A DNA stretch of 64,000 bases, taken from Pleurodeles waltl. Taxonomy: Eukaryota > Chordata > Amphibia > Caudata > Salamandridae. The notes beneath the pieces were generated by a model, which worked only from the letters and a program-made list of their open reading frames with translations, ran no database searches and was not told the origin of the DNA. The DNA is taken from positions 28,920,238 through 28,984,237 of the forward strand of contig NC_090447.1 of the NCBI RefSeq assembly GCF_031143425.1. Direction: 5' to 3'. Below are positions 53,810 through 64,000 of this stretch, in pieces. How positions within the stretch are numbered: the first letter of the stretch is position 1; every line of letters begins with the position of its first letter. The position numbers were made by a program, and so were the translations under genes.

Positions 53810-54560
53810 CGGTGCTTCATCAGCCACTAACTAATTCAACCATCCATACAGTCAGTACCCTGTTAACGCCCTCCAACCATTCCACCAAACTCAGGATTGT
53901 CATCAACAGCAAACTCAACATGACTTCCCAAGTCAACGCAATCACTGCCTTATGCTTCCGTACCCTGAAGACACCGAGGATGATTGTGAAACGGCTCCTA
54001 ATCGGCACCTGAAAAACTGTCACGCACCCCCTGGTCACAAGGAAGTTGGTCTCTGGGAAACCCTCTATTCCGGGATCAAGAAATAACTCCCAAGAAGGCT
54101 GCAGACTATTCACAACGCAGCAGCCAGAATCACTCTCAACTTCCCACGCAGCACACATCGCTCCACACCTGAAGGAGCTCCACTGGCTCCACGTTAACAG
54201 AAGAGCACAATTCAAACTCCTGGCCCACACTTTCAAGGCCCTACATAACACTAGCCCAGCATAACTCAACAATCACATCTGCTTTCACAAAACATCCAGG
54301 CATCTCCGCTCCTCCGAGTTCCACTTGCACAAATCCCACTCATATGAAAAACCAGATCTTGCAGTCAAGCCTTCTCCTACGTTGCTCCCAAAGTGTGGCA
54401 TATCCCACCGCTAATGTAGGAGCCTCCTCCTTACGTCTTGATCTCCAGAAGAAGCTGAAGACCAGGCTTATTGAGTAGTCCCACTAGTTCATAGGTTAGG
54501 CTCACACCTGTTCAGCGCCAGGTTACCCTCACGATAGTGTGCTGTACAAATCCGCATAGC
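53810..54560 (+). pseudogene. L2-like LINE 3' end
   Basis: One plus frame, interrupted by stops near 54012 and 54264, reads INSKLNMTSQVN, then a degenerate YGNSLYSGI-type segment with LQTIQNAAARI character, IAPHLKELHWL and FKLLAHTFKALHN (54181-54252). Decayed tail blocks follow. The end, AGCGCCAGGTTACCCTCACG with TGTGCTGTACAAATC at about 54515-54555, matches the conserved 3' tail style of L2-clade elements. This is a typical 5'-truncated insertion. Confidence 0.75.
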
Positions 54561-55199
54561 ATCCACCTGTTAAGTCATTCTTGGTCTTACCATTCACTAT
54601 AACCACAAGCAGACTAGTGGTCAGTGGGTCAGTTCTAGACAGTACTTTTGTGTGCACATGTGGCAGACATGCTGGCTTTGCCAATGATTGTTAGTACAAC
54701 AGTTTCAGTGCTAGGTGACAAGGTTTGTTCTACTTCATCCCCTTAGGATTTGGAAGGGAAGATGTGGATCCAGGCATTGAAATGTGATTTGTCACAACAT
54801 TGGCCCAGTAGGAAGAGATCTCGGAGTAATTGGATTGTGTTGTGTAGGTGTGATGGTCTCTGCATGACCATCGCTACCCCTAGTCAACATAACCACGAGT
54901 TCCTCCTTGTTCCATGATCTCAGTGGCTGCTCGAATCTGGGTGGTGGGTGATACTCTGCGCGTCACTCTCCTGATCTCCACTTCCTTCTGTAGGTACCTG
55001 CCCCTGTGTGTTTGACTGTGCGGTTGTGTGTTATGGTGTGTATGCTGGTTGTTGTAAAGCATCACATAGGCCACTTGTACTTGAGGGTGAATCCTCACTG
55101 ATGGAGCTGTAGTTGGGGTGGTCCTAAAATGTTAGTGCTAGTGAAGGGTGAAGTGGGAAGCAGTGGAGGTCTCTCCTTGAGGTCAAAGTCCCAGCTTTG
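54561..55199. other. No recognised feature
   Basis: Mixed DNA. CTGGCTTTGCCAATG at about 54672 recurs from 25138 and probably marks another small dispersed repeat. Confidence 0.35.
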
Positions 55200-55470
55200 C
55201 TATAAAGTCTTCCTCTTTGGGTCAAGTGCGCAAGCGCTTTTTGACCTGTTGTAAGTAGTCTGTGGGCTTTAAACCATGCCCATCACTTTCACTCATTCGT
55301 GGCCTTGCCTTTCAAAAATCCCTTGATGTCATTGGTAAATGCTTTGTCTGTCCTGCCTTGGGTCAGTTTTGTTACTGCCTTGCAGACTGACCATGTTACA
55401 TGGATTATTGCACAATTGCCGATATACTTCAGTGTGGGCAAACTCTTTTTTTCTTTTGTGTCTCCTTTTC
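55200..55470 (+). repeat. Dispersed repeat, plus-strand copy (related to 28140-28740)
   Basis: It shares CTGTGGGCTTTAAACC, CTTGCCTTTCAAAAAT, TTACATGGATTATTGCAC and TTTTGTGTCTCCTTTTCGT-like words, in order, with the reverse strand of 28740-28330. Confidence 0.55.
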
Positions 55471-56569
55471 GTACGCCATGGCGTGAAAAGCGCAGAATAC
55501 CGCAAACTCAATCGGCAGTATTGAAGCGCTGGCCGCATTGTTCACACTGTTACCTAGAGCCATTTCTTTTGGCACTCCCCTTCATGCTCCATAGCTTTCA
55601 CAAAAGCACTAGTAATTGATAAATACTTTATGTAGAAAATGCAGAAATTCTCAAAGTGGCTCTCCCGATACAGTGGGAGAGCGATACTACAATGTTCACT
55701 GCGCTTGGGAAACTGGCTCCATAATGCTTTGCAGGCCATTACTTTTAGAAAACATTTTTGCTTATAACTCAGCTGTGGTGGTCCAAGGACAATGGGACCA
55801 CAACCAGAGTGTTCATGACAGTGTGCTCTTTCTGTCTACAGCATCTCTGGGTCCCTACGCTAAGTTATTGGGGACCCCAAATAATAACCCCTTCAACCAC
55901 TGTGTCTTCTAAAGCTCTCTCATGGCTGGAACTTTTGTTTTACAGCTCGGAGTAGTTTGTGCTTTAAGGGCCTTGTTTGTAATATCATTGCAGTAGACCT
56001 GGTTGCTCAGAAAATGTGCAAGGCACTATGCCCCCTAGGGGCTAAATATATGGTTACAGTACATTTCTTTCTGCCATTTTCTTTTCATGTGGTTATGCCG
56101 TCTATGGGTTAACTATATGGTTACATGATCATGTTTCTTACAAATTCTGTTTTCATTGTGGCGTCCTCGAGGGGCAGTTCTGAGCATAACAGTCTAATGT
56201 CAAACATTTATTTCCGATAAAGGTTTTTTTGAGTTTACATGATAATTGTGTATGTTTTATTAAACTCTCCTTATTGCAATTAGGACCTTGATTTGGGCCA
56301 ATTTAACATCCTTATTACACTATGACTATTTGAACACTTTTGATATGTTTGAGTGACCCTTCTAGTTTATTTCTCTTGTTACTCCTGTGGCTGTCATGTG
56401 TCTTTTTTTGGGGGGGGAATTGTGTTAGCCAGCCGGCAGCTCTGATGGTGGGGTGGTGAAAGTGGTATTCCATTGGAATTAGCAATGCAGATTTAAATTA
56501 CGATGCTAAATGGCAACACTTTCATTTTTGGGTGCAGATATAGGAAGAAGGTAAATGGGAGTGCTTTAG
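55471..56569. other. No recognised feature
   Basis: AT-rich mixed DNA. TATGGTTACA words at about 56048 and 56113 repeat locally. No coding support. Confidence 0.35.
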
Positions 56570-56725
56570 TTATATGTAGGGCCCCTGGAATTAGTTGGCA
56601 GGAAAAGATCAAATTATGAGGCAGGGTTGACCAACTTATGTGGCAAGAAAAGTCCAGTTATGAATTTACAACGCCATTAGCTCTAACTCAAGCAAAAGCG
56701 AGACCCATTGCATTGCAAATGATTT
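56570..56725 (+). repeat. Dispersed-repeat debris shared with 25480-25600 and 28150-28280
   Basis: CAAATTATGAGGCAGGGTTGA and TTATGTGGCAAGAAAA match the 25.5-kb copy. GCTCTAACTCAAGCAAAAGC and CCCATTGCATTGCAAATG match the minus strand near 28190-28235. Confidence 0.5.
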
Positions 56726-58072
56726 TTATTGTTCTGTACATTTCCTGTTTTTTCTCTCTGCACCCAAAGCTGTGACCTCAGCTGATCTGAAGTTATGCTT
56801 CACCTCGTCTTAAAGTGCAGGTGCGTGCCCGAGAGCACCTTACCACTGAGAAGTGCCAGTCTCTCCATTTCAGCACTGACCCTATCTGACCAGAAGGTGA
56901 CAGTCCTGGCGCTGCCCTCCCAGTGACTGCTGCCCTAACCGGCCAGGCCAGCTACCCTGCAGTGCTCCTGTGATGCTGTCCTTGTGCTGCCATCGATCGA
57001 TCCATGAAAGCGGAAGGCGCCGGCCGGACTCATGGTGTCCAGCACACTGGGAAGGTCCCGGATGAGAGCAGTGCACTGGTTTAGTTGTCACATATTTGGT
57101 CTGTGGGAGTGGCAGGATCTAAAGAAGCGTGGAGGATTGAACAGTCTGCCTGTAGGACTTTTTTGTTTATTTGGTGGCGAGCGTGGAAGATCCGGATGAA
57201 AAGAAAACTCCAGGTTTTGAGCAGGTCTTTGCCCCACCCAAAGGGATGGTCTCGGCCACACCTCCAGATGGAGCCCGACAGAAGATGTCCCACCCATCCA
57301 CAGGCGCGCGCCAGGCAGGTATTGGGTGACGCGGTGTCTGATCTCTGGTTCATCTCCCAGCTAGGGGTAAAAGTGGGGATTGTAGAATAAAGCCACAAGA
57401 AGGAGGATATTGCAGCAATCTACCGAGGGTTGGAAATCCTACACAATACTGAGACATTTACCATTGAACCTCTGAGCTGTGGGTGGGCGGTACAAGTGGT
57501 GGGTCTGGGATCCTCGCCGTGCCCTGGATCCGCTCTCTATCATGGTTAGATGGCAGAATCGCGCCAGCCCTGGCACTGTGATGCCACTTCCAGTGCCCCC
57601 CGTGTCTGCAGAGCTTCTGCTGCAGGACCACTCCGCGGCTCCACCACAATTGTGGAAATCTCTGCATTGGGCATATTCCTCACCTCTGCTGGCACAAGGG
57701 TGCAAAACCTGCCGGCTCTAGTAACTAATTTCCCACCAGCTAAACTCAAAAACACCCCATAGGTCCTGATTACCCGCTTGCTGGATTTTGGTGCACGGAT
57801 ACCTGACTCCAGGCGTTGTCACTGCACCGAAGTACAGCGATTAGGAGTTTTCTCCGCAGAATGAGGAAAGATCCACATGGGCCTAGACATTCTGGGTCCT
57901 TTTCAGTGTGGTTGTCTCAGATCCCTGAGAGTGTACCACTGTCTGCAGTGTATGTAGGAGTGTCAGAGCGGGGTCGAGGATAGAGCTGAGGTGGACCAGG
58001 GGAGGGTTTTCTGACCCCCCCCCCCCCTCACCCCTGGGTGCTACAGGGTCGGGCATGGGCTAAGCTGTGTTC
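56726..58072. other. No recognised feature; C13 run at 58015-58027
   Basis: GC-balanced DNA with overlapping short frames on both strands (57081-57760) that match nothing I know. A 13-base C run lies just left of the next MITE. Confidence 0.35.
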
Positions 58073-58080
58073 CTGCACTC

Positions 58081-58233
58081 CAGTGGCGTAACAAAGGCCC
58101 CTGCAGCACCCATGGTCTGGGAGGGCCCCCCCAACAGCACAGTACTCTGGCCTGGGAGCTCTTGAGTGAGTTCTAAAAGGAAGCCCTCCATGTACTTAGC
58201 AGGGGGGTCCCTTCAACTTTCGGTCCGCCAGTG
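58081..58233. mobile_element. hAT-type MITE, 153 bp, perfect 8-bp TSD
   Basis: The left end is CAGTGGCGTAAC; the right end CGGTCCGCCAGTG is its imperfect inverse. CTGCACTC flanks it exactly on both sides (58073-58080 and 58234-58241). Confidence 0.88.
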
Positions 58234-58241
58234 CTGCACTC

Positions 58242-60139
58242 AGCCAATGCCCCCTTCCCTTCAGTGGATTCGGGTGCGGATCAGTTCCCGGTGAAGTCGG
58301 AGTCGGTGTCTCCAGGTCAGGGATTACCGGGCCCGGAGGTATCACGCTACTTAGCACGAACCAAGGCGGCATCTTAACCAAATGTACCTTAGCCTTTATA
58401 TTAGAATATTACCTCCATGGTATCATAAGTGGCAGAGACCCCAAGGAGTATAAGCTGCAGGGGGTTGCCCCCGCCTAGGGCGATGTGGAGGTCCTCCCAG
58501 ATGTTTGTTAGCAAAGTTCACTCTTGGTCATAAAGTAGACTCCAGAGGTTACCTCCTCAGCTCTCTGTTAAAAATGTAAGCAGGGGGTGGTAGGTGTGGT
58601 CTGGCGAGATTTCCCTTTGGGGGATACATTCATGTCGTTTGTGATTTAGAGGTGGAAGGAACTCCTCCTTGCATGATGCTGGGCAAGGCTCAATGCTTTG
58701 CTCGTGAGGGCGAGCCTCATCACCCCCCCTCTTCCTCTGGGTTTAGCGACAATAGCATTGAATAGAAATCTGGCGAAGGGACTGACGAATAGGGGATGGT
58801 TTAAGGTTTCTTTGGAGCGCCACTCACATTGTGGCGAACACATTTTGAGTCAAGGAATGCATGCTGGCCCTCAGAATATATCTGATTGGCAAGAGGTGCC
58901 CTTGCCAGGGTTAGGATGTTTCTTCTGAAGGATATGCTTGTAGTAAGGACCCTTCACTGGTGATTTGTCATAAGTCCTTCTGTGCGTTGCCAGCAGTCGC
59001 GACAGATTCAGTTTTGGGATTATTGGCACCTCTGCTCCATGGCTGCCGCTCAGCCTTTACAGGACGCCTCTTGCTAGCTTTGTCCTTTCTGGTGTAGAGG
59101 ATTGCTCTGTCCTGGACTTCACCCAAGGGCAGCAGCGAATGGAGACACCGCAGCAACATGGCCCCCTTTCTTCTAATTGTACCCAGAGAGAAGAACCCAG
59201 GTTCCATCCCTAGCTGGGGAGATAGTGCATGTAGTGATGTATCTGGGTGAACATGTGTGAGTCAGACACACCGGAAACACACCACAGGATGACATGGTCC
59301 ACACAAGCCCATGGGTGCACAACATGTGCCCCTGGATCCCTGACTTTACTCCTTCCTCAGCACCATAAGATTGCTTTGGGGCTGCTTTGCTCCTTTGCCT
59401 TAGAACGTCCCACAGATATATTCTGCCCCCTCCCTTGAATAATATTCTAGGGGCTGTCACTGGGGCTGTTCCTGACCTGCCTGGGTTTGAGTTCCTTTGT
59501 GTTCTGCTGTTTTAAGATTTATAGATTTAAAACTGTGTAGTTGTCACCCCATCGGCTTCTGAGCCTGAAGGGACCGTGTCCATATATTTTACGGTGAGGC
59601 CTGCAGTAGAATGAAAGTTATAAATTCTACAACCTTCGGGTGATGCGCAGGAGTGGAGTTCTCCCATGTTGGGTTTTAGGTGCATTTCTCTTTGAGCACT
59701 GTTCTTTTTGTTTGATAACTTTAGGGTCCCCTCTTACCTGGTAGTGAAGTGACCAGTGGGTGCAGCTTCAAGGGGTGTAACTTCTGCAGGTCGAATAGTC
59801 TGTTACACCCTTGATTATTGGTTTGGCTTCCTCTAAAGAGCTCAACATCAGCCTGAACCGTGGAGTTATGAGTGTGAAGCGTGGTAATTGCCACCTACCT
59901 CATCAGCATCACACCTGGTGTCATTCACGTGGAAATAGTCTACTTGCTCGTCAACATTTTGGAGGTTTTTTTAAAATAGTTATTTACCGTTCTGACATTT
60001 AAGCAAGACAGTAACATGTGTGAGATGCACACAATTCCATTACAAGGTACAAGCCAGGTTATGGCAGTCCATCAAGCTTATGATGGTGCACAATATCTGT
60101 GCACTACAGTAAGGCATTCATGTGTGCACGGACTCACCA
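58242..60139. other. No recognised feature
   Basis: About 1.9 kb of mixed DNA with no recognised repeat or exon. Confidence 0.35.
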
Positions 60140-60955
60140 AAGCGAACGCACCGTTCCCAACCCAAGTCTGACGTGGTCCACCCATTCATATGTTCCCAAC
60201 CGAAGTCTGACGTGGCCCAGCTCTCTGCTCTCCAGCCACCCATTCATATGTTCCCAACCCAAGTCTGACGTGGTCCAGTTCTCTGCTCTCCAGCCACCCA
60301 TTCATATGTGCCCAACCCAAGTCTGACGTGGCCCAGTTCTCCGCTCTCCAGCCACCCATTCATATGTTCCCAAGCCTGACGTGGCCCAGTTCTCCGCTCT
60401 CCAGCCACCCATTCATATGTTCCCAAGCCTGACGTGGCCCAGTTCTCCGCTCTCCAGCCACCCATTCATATGTTCCCAAGCCTGATGTGGTCCAGTTCTC
60501 TGCTCTCCAGCCACCCATTCATATGTTCCCAAGTCTGACGTGGTCCAGTTCTCTGCTCTCCAGCCACCCATTCATATGTGCCCAACCCAAGTCTGACGTG
60601 GCCCAGTTCTCCGCTCTCCAGCCACCCATTCATATGTTCCCAAGCCTGACGTGGCCCAGTTCTCCGCTCTCCAGCCACCCATTCATATGTTCCCAAGCCT
60701 GATGTGGTCCAGTTCTCTGCTCTCCAGCCACCCATTCATATGTTCCCAACCCAAGCCTGACATGGTCCAGCTGTCCGCTCTCCAGCAACCCATTCATATG
60801 TTCCAAACACAAGTCTGACGTGGTCCACCCATTCATATGTTCCCAACCCAAGCCTGACGTGGTTCAGCTCTCTGCTCTTCAGCCACCCATTCATATGTTC
60901 CCAACCCAACGTGGTCCAGTTCTCCGCTCTTCAGCCACCCATTCATATGTTCTCC
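60140..60955. repeat. 53/58-bp minisatellite with a TGACGTGG motif per unit (about 14 copies)
   Basis: CATTCATATG recurs at 60183, 60241, 60299, 60357, 60410 and 60463, so units are 58 or 53 bp. Each has TCTCCAGCCACC and a TGACGTGG. I count 11 exact TGACGTGG plus variants TGATGTGG (twice), TGACATGG and CAACGTGG. A several-unit block starting at 60299 is repeated from about 60573, one unit shorter. Confidence 0.93.
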
Positions 60956-61847
60956 CTTCTCCGAGCCTTCTGTATTGCCCTCCACCTGGGGTGTGACTGC
61001 CTCGATCTGCCTTTACGAGGAGCACCGTTGCCCCAGAGACTGCCCGATCACCTTAAATCCGGGATCCACAGTTGGAACCAATGAACATGCCTTAAGTAGT
61101 CAGTCAGACAAGGGCTCCTAAAGGTCAGTCTCCCCTAGAGAAGGGTCTTGTGTCTATTTACATAGCGGTCCGAGGCATCACAAGCCCCTCAATCCCTGTA
61201 AGAAGAGTGGTATAGATTTGTGTGGTCATTCTACATACATAAGAGTGCTGCCTATGTACATAGATACCGCATGAACAGCGTTCTTGACTTCTATGCCCCA
61301 CTCCTGCATCTCGCTTCGTGGGCATATGGCAAGGGGCTCCATTGCCAGAGTTTTGTGAGGTTCTATTTTTGAACTGAACATGGAATGCTTTCACGTCTAT
61401 GAGTCTTCTCCTCCCTACCATGGGTTCTGAGGCATACCATCGTCTTGTGATGGAGGTGCGCGCCTTGGAGGTACCAGCGCTCTGGCTGCTGCAGACAGGG
61501 AACCAAGCGCTTTATCTTGTCTGCTGCCTTCGCCCTCTTGTTCCAACTGAGTATAACTGAAGTCACTGTGATCACCCAATGCTTCTTCTCCCCTCTGTCT
61601 GCTTGATCCAGTCACTGTTCATCTACCACGAACTCCTGTCTTGGCGATCGCTCATCACTTTTGCGTTACCTCCGTGTTGTTTCTAATATTTATCCGCTGC
61701 CTGGGTTCTCCCCCTCTGTTAGAGTTTGGCTGCTGTTGCTTAACAACATTTGACGCACATTTTGGAGCGGTTTCTTCCTCTCCTCTGCATGGTCTGAGTC
61801 TGTTCACACAAGCCACTCCTTCGGGGTCGCAAGGAATTAATAACCGA
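60956..61847. other. Left flank of the 24-bp array; no supported gene
   Basis: An ATG at 61641 opens a frame with a hydrophobic segment (CVTSVLFLIFIRCLGS) that looks like a signal peptide and runs into the repeat at 61848. Without conserved sequence or splice support I do not call a gene. Confidence 0.35.
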
Positions 61848-62692
61848 GCGCCACAACCTCCGACCACCAACGTGCCACAACCTCCAACCACCAACGCGCC
61901 ACAACCTCCAACCACCAACGCGCCACAACCTCCAACGCGCCACAACCTCCAACCACCAACGCGCCACAACCTCCGACCACCAGCGCGCCACAACCTCCAG
62001 CCACCAACGCGCCACAACCTCCGACCACCAACGCGCCACAACCTCCGACCACCAACGCGCCACAACCTCCGACCACCAACGCGCCACAACCTCCGACCAC
62101 CAACGTGCCACAACCTCCGACCACCAACGCGCCACAACCTCCAACCACCAACGCGCCACAACCTCCAACCACCAACGCGCCACAACCTCCGACCACCAAC
62201 GCGCCACAACCTCCGACCACCAGCGCGCCACAACCTCCAGCCACCAACGCGCCACAACCTCCGACCACCAACGCGCCACAACCTCCAACCACCAACGCGC
62301 CACAACCTCCAACCACCAACGCGCCACAACCTCCAACGCGCCACAACCTCCAACCACCAACGCGCCACAACCTCCGACCACCAGCGCGCCACAACCTCCA
62401 GCCACCAACGCGCCACAACCTCCGACCACCAACGCGCCACAACCTCCGACCACCAACGCGCCACAACCTCCGACCACCAGCGCGCCACAACCTCCAGCCA
62501 CCAACGCGCCACAACCTCCGACCACCAATGCGCCACAACCTCCGACCACCAATGCGCCACAACCTCCGACCACCAGCGCGCCACAACCTCCAGCCACCAA
62601 CGCGCCACAACCTCCGACCACCAGCGCGCCACAACCTCCAGCCACCAACGCGGCACAACCTCCAACGCGCCACAACCTCCGACCACCAGTGC
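61848..62692. repeat. 24-bp CpG-containing minisatellite (about 36 copies)
   Basis: The unit is CGCGCCACAACCTCC followed by GACCACCAA, AACCACCAA, AGCCACCAA or GACCACCAG. Three 17-bp partial units (near 61920, 62330 and 62660) each shift the frame by one. The peptide therefore changes from APQPPTTN to RHNLQPPT to ATTSNHQR and back to APQPPTTS. All frames on both strands are largely stop-free. Confidence 0.95.
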
Positions 62693-63805
62693 GCCGCTGC
62701 TGCAGCCTTGTATATGAAGGTTTCTCACGAGGTAAAGCAATAACTCATCAACAGTTCACCTCTTTTCATCTAAAATATTCAGTCTTTATTTATTAAGTCT
62801 TTACAAAGCATAATACTGGTTTCAAAGATTTCCAACAGATGCAGCCAACACGTGTTTCAGGGACCATCCTTCATCAAGGCTGGGAACCGATAAATGCATA
62901 AACTCAGAGAACAATTAAAACATAATATGATGGCAATAAACCATTATACATCAGTACATGCTCGTCCCACCCATGACAAAATTCCAAACAAATTAAACTG
63001 TTCAACGCTAATAGTCATGCATGATAATTTCCCATTATTGTATAACAACCGAGGATCCCGGTAGTTTAATCAGTTTCACAATTCATCAATCTTGAACATT
63101 TAGTTTGAGCCCGTATTTAGCTCATTCTATATGTTGACGTATTGCTCCATGTTTCTATTAGCCTGTAGTGCCCAGCGTCCCTGGCATAGTGCCACCCTGC
63201 TTTTGATTTCATTGCTTCTGGAGTTCCTGGGATGAACTTCTTCTCGAGTTGCCCGAGAGGTGCTTCATGTGATCTGATAACCTGCCCCCATGTCCAAGTC
63301 ACGACACAACTGGCTGTTGTTGGAAGCTCCTTGGTAATTGTAGGGTGCAGGCCTCTTTACCTGTTCCGCATGTTGTAGACCCCACCTGCTGGCCCTCCAT
63401 GCTAATTCGGTGCCTTTTGTCATGCTGGGACTTGTCATTTCCCTGTGAGATGGACGTGTGTGGCACATTTGTGTGTACATATGAGTTTTTCATGTATGTG
63501 TGTAACTTCCCATAGTGGGCGGCCTCTGAAACAGCTACATATCTTAATAGTATCTGTCTCCCCCGCATGTACGTTTAATCCCCCTGTATTTCTTGCTTTC
63601 TGGACTTCCTAGTTTATGGACTTCTGCTGTGATTGAATCTCTCTACCTGTCTCACTCAGTGTAAGCCCTTTTGAAATAGATTGAGATGCCTTTTAAGATA
63701 GTCTGCTGCTGTGCAGTCACAATAATAGGTGCTGATCTGGGTGCATGTGGACGGTATTTGTGTGTGTGTGTACTTGTATGGGGGCTGAGGCCCCATACGT
63801 GGGAG
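62693..63805. other. Unassigned; one dispersed-repeat-like segment at about 62845-62885
   Basis: CAACACGTGTTTCAGGGACC and TTCATCAAGGCTGGGAA are reminiscent of a widespread amphibian repeat segment, but I cannot assign it. A short (TG)n lies at 63759-63771. Confidence 0.35.
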
Positions 63806-64000
63806 AAGTGTGGCACAATGGTTAGAGCAGCAGACCCTAATGCAGAGATCTGGTCTGGGACCAGGGTTCAATTCCCACCTCAGCGGGTCTTGGGCTCAAT
63901 TCCCTTGGACCAGATAATTCTCGCCTCGGTGCCTAATCTAATTAATGGGTCCCACTCTGTAACTCTGGGCAATAGCTTGCTTAATCTCCACAATGGTCCT
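63806..64000 (+). mobile_element. tRNA-derived SINE, cut by the window end
   Basis: An A box TGGCACAATGG (63811-63821) and a B box GGTTCAATTCC (63865-63875) form an RNA polymerase III internal promoter. The A-to-B distance is 54 bp, longer than in most tRNAs, and suggests an insertion or a long-variable-arm ancestor. Downstream, CTCTGGGCAATAGCTTGCTT resembles the MIR/CORE-type body (TGGGCAAGTTACTTAA). The 3' end lies outside the window. Confidence 0.75.

Noticed and set aside
61655..62740. Minus-strand open frames of 278-361 codons rich in Trp, Arg and Gly
   Set aside because: They are the antisense of the 24-bp array, stop-free by composition.

Overview
This is eukaryotic, vertebrate-type genomic DNA with no complete protein-coding gene that I can recognise. 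It is made of CpG-island promoter-like segments, decayed retroelements, short DNA-transposon derivatives and a very high load of minisatellites. The repeat mix (multi-kilobase solo LTRs, Ty3/gypsy-like and DIRS-like fragments, L2-like LINE 3' ends, hAT-type MITEs, tRNA-derived SINEs, very low gene density) and two LTR families I know from newt sequences suggest a large-genome salamander, probably a newt. The species is an inference from memory and was not searched. || Layout. 1-0.75 kb: Ty3/gypsy gag fragment facing an inverted LTR/PBS-like piece. 1.9-2.35 kb: CpG-island promoter with YY1 and ETS motifs and two good splice donors, probably exon 1 of a + strand gene whose first intron may fill much of the window. 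2.4-5.3 kb: purine-rich strand with a 31-bp minisatellite. 6.7-7.0 kb: 25-bp GC-rich minisatellite. 7.5-12.2 kb: pyrimidine-rich strand with an exact 80-bp tandem repeat. 13.4-19.9 kb: four hAT-like MITEs, a DIRS-like fragment, and a second CpG island (18.7-19.2 kb) with a tandem array of E-box plus NRF1 sites. 21-25 kb: minisatellites including a 15-bp satellite. 25.6-41.8 kb: one truncated and three complete solo LTRs, all in + orientation, the complete ones with 5-bp target-site duplications. 42.5-45 kb: 52-bp and 178-bp tandem repeats. 45.1-46.8 kb: minus-strand LINE with a YADD motif. 47.6-51.3 kb: several arrays and a CNE-like block. 53.5-54.6 kb: gypsy pol and L2-like fragments. 58.1 kb: hAT MITE with a perfect TSD. 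60.1-60.96 and 61.8-62.7 kb: two more minisatellites. 63.8-64 kb: tRNA-derived SINE cut by the window end. || Long open frames inside the arrays (for example 957 codons at 8841-11714 and 358 codons at 61641-62717) come from stop-free repeat units and are not annotated as genes. Nothing forms an operon-like or defence-like system. The most unusual features are regulatory and structural: two CpG islands built from internally repeated transcription-factor modules, and about 18 unrelated minisatellite arrays covering roughly 14 kb by my own boundaries, several with a conserved factor-binding motif in each unit.
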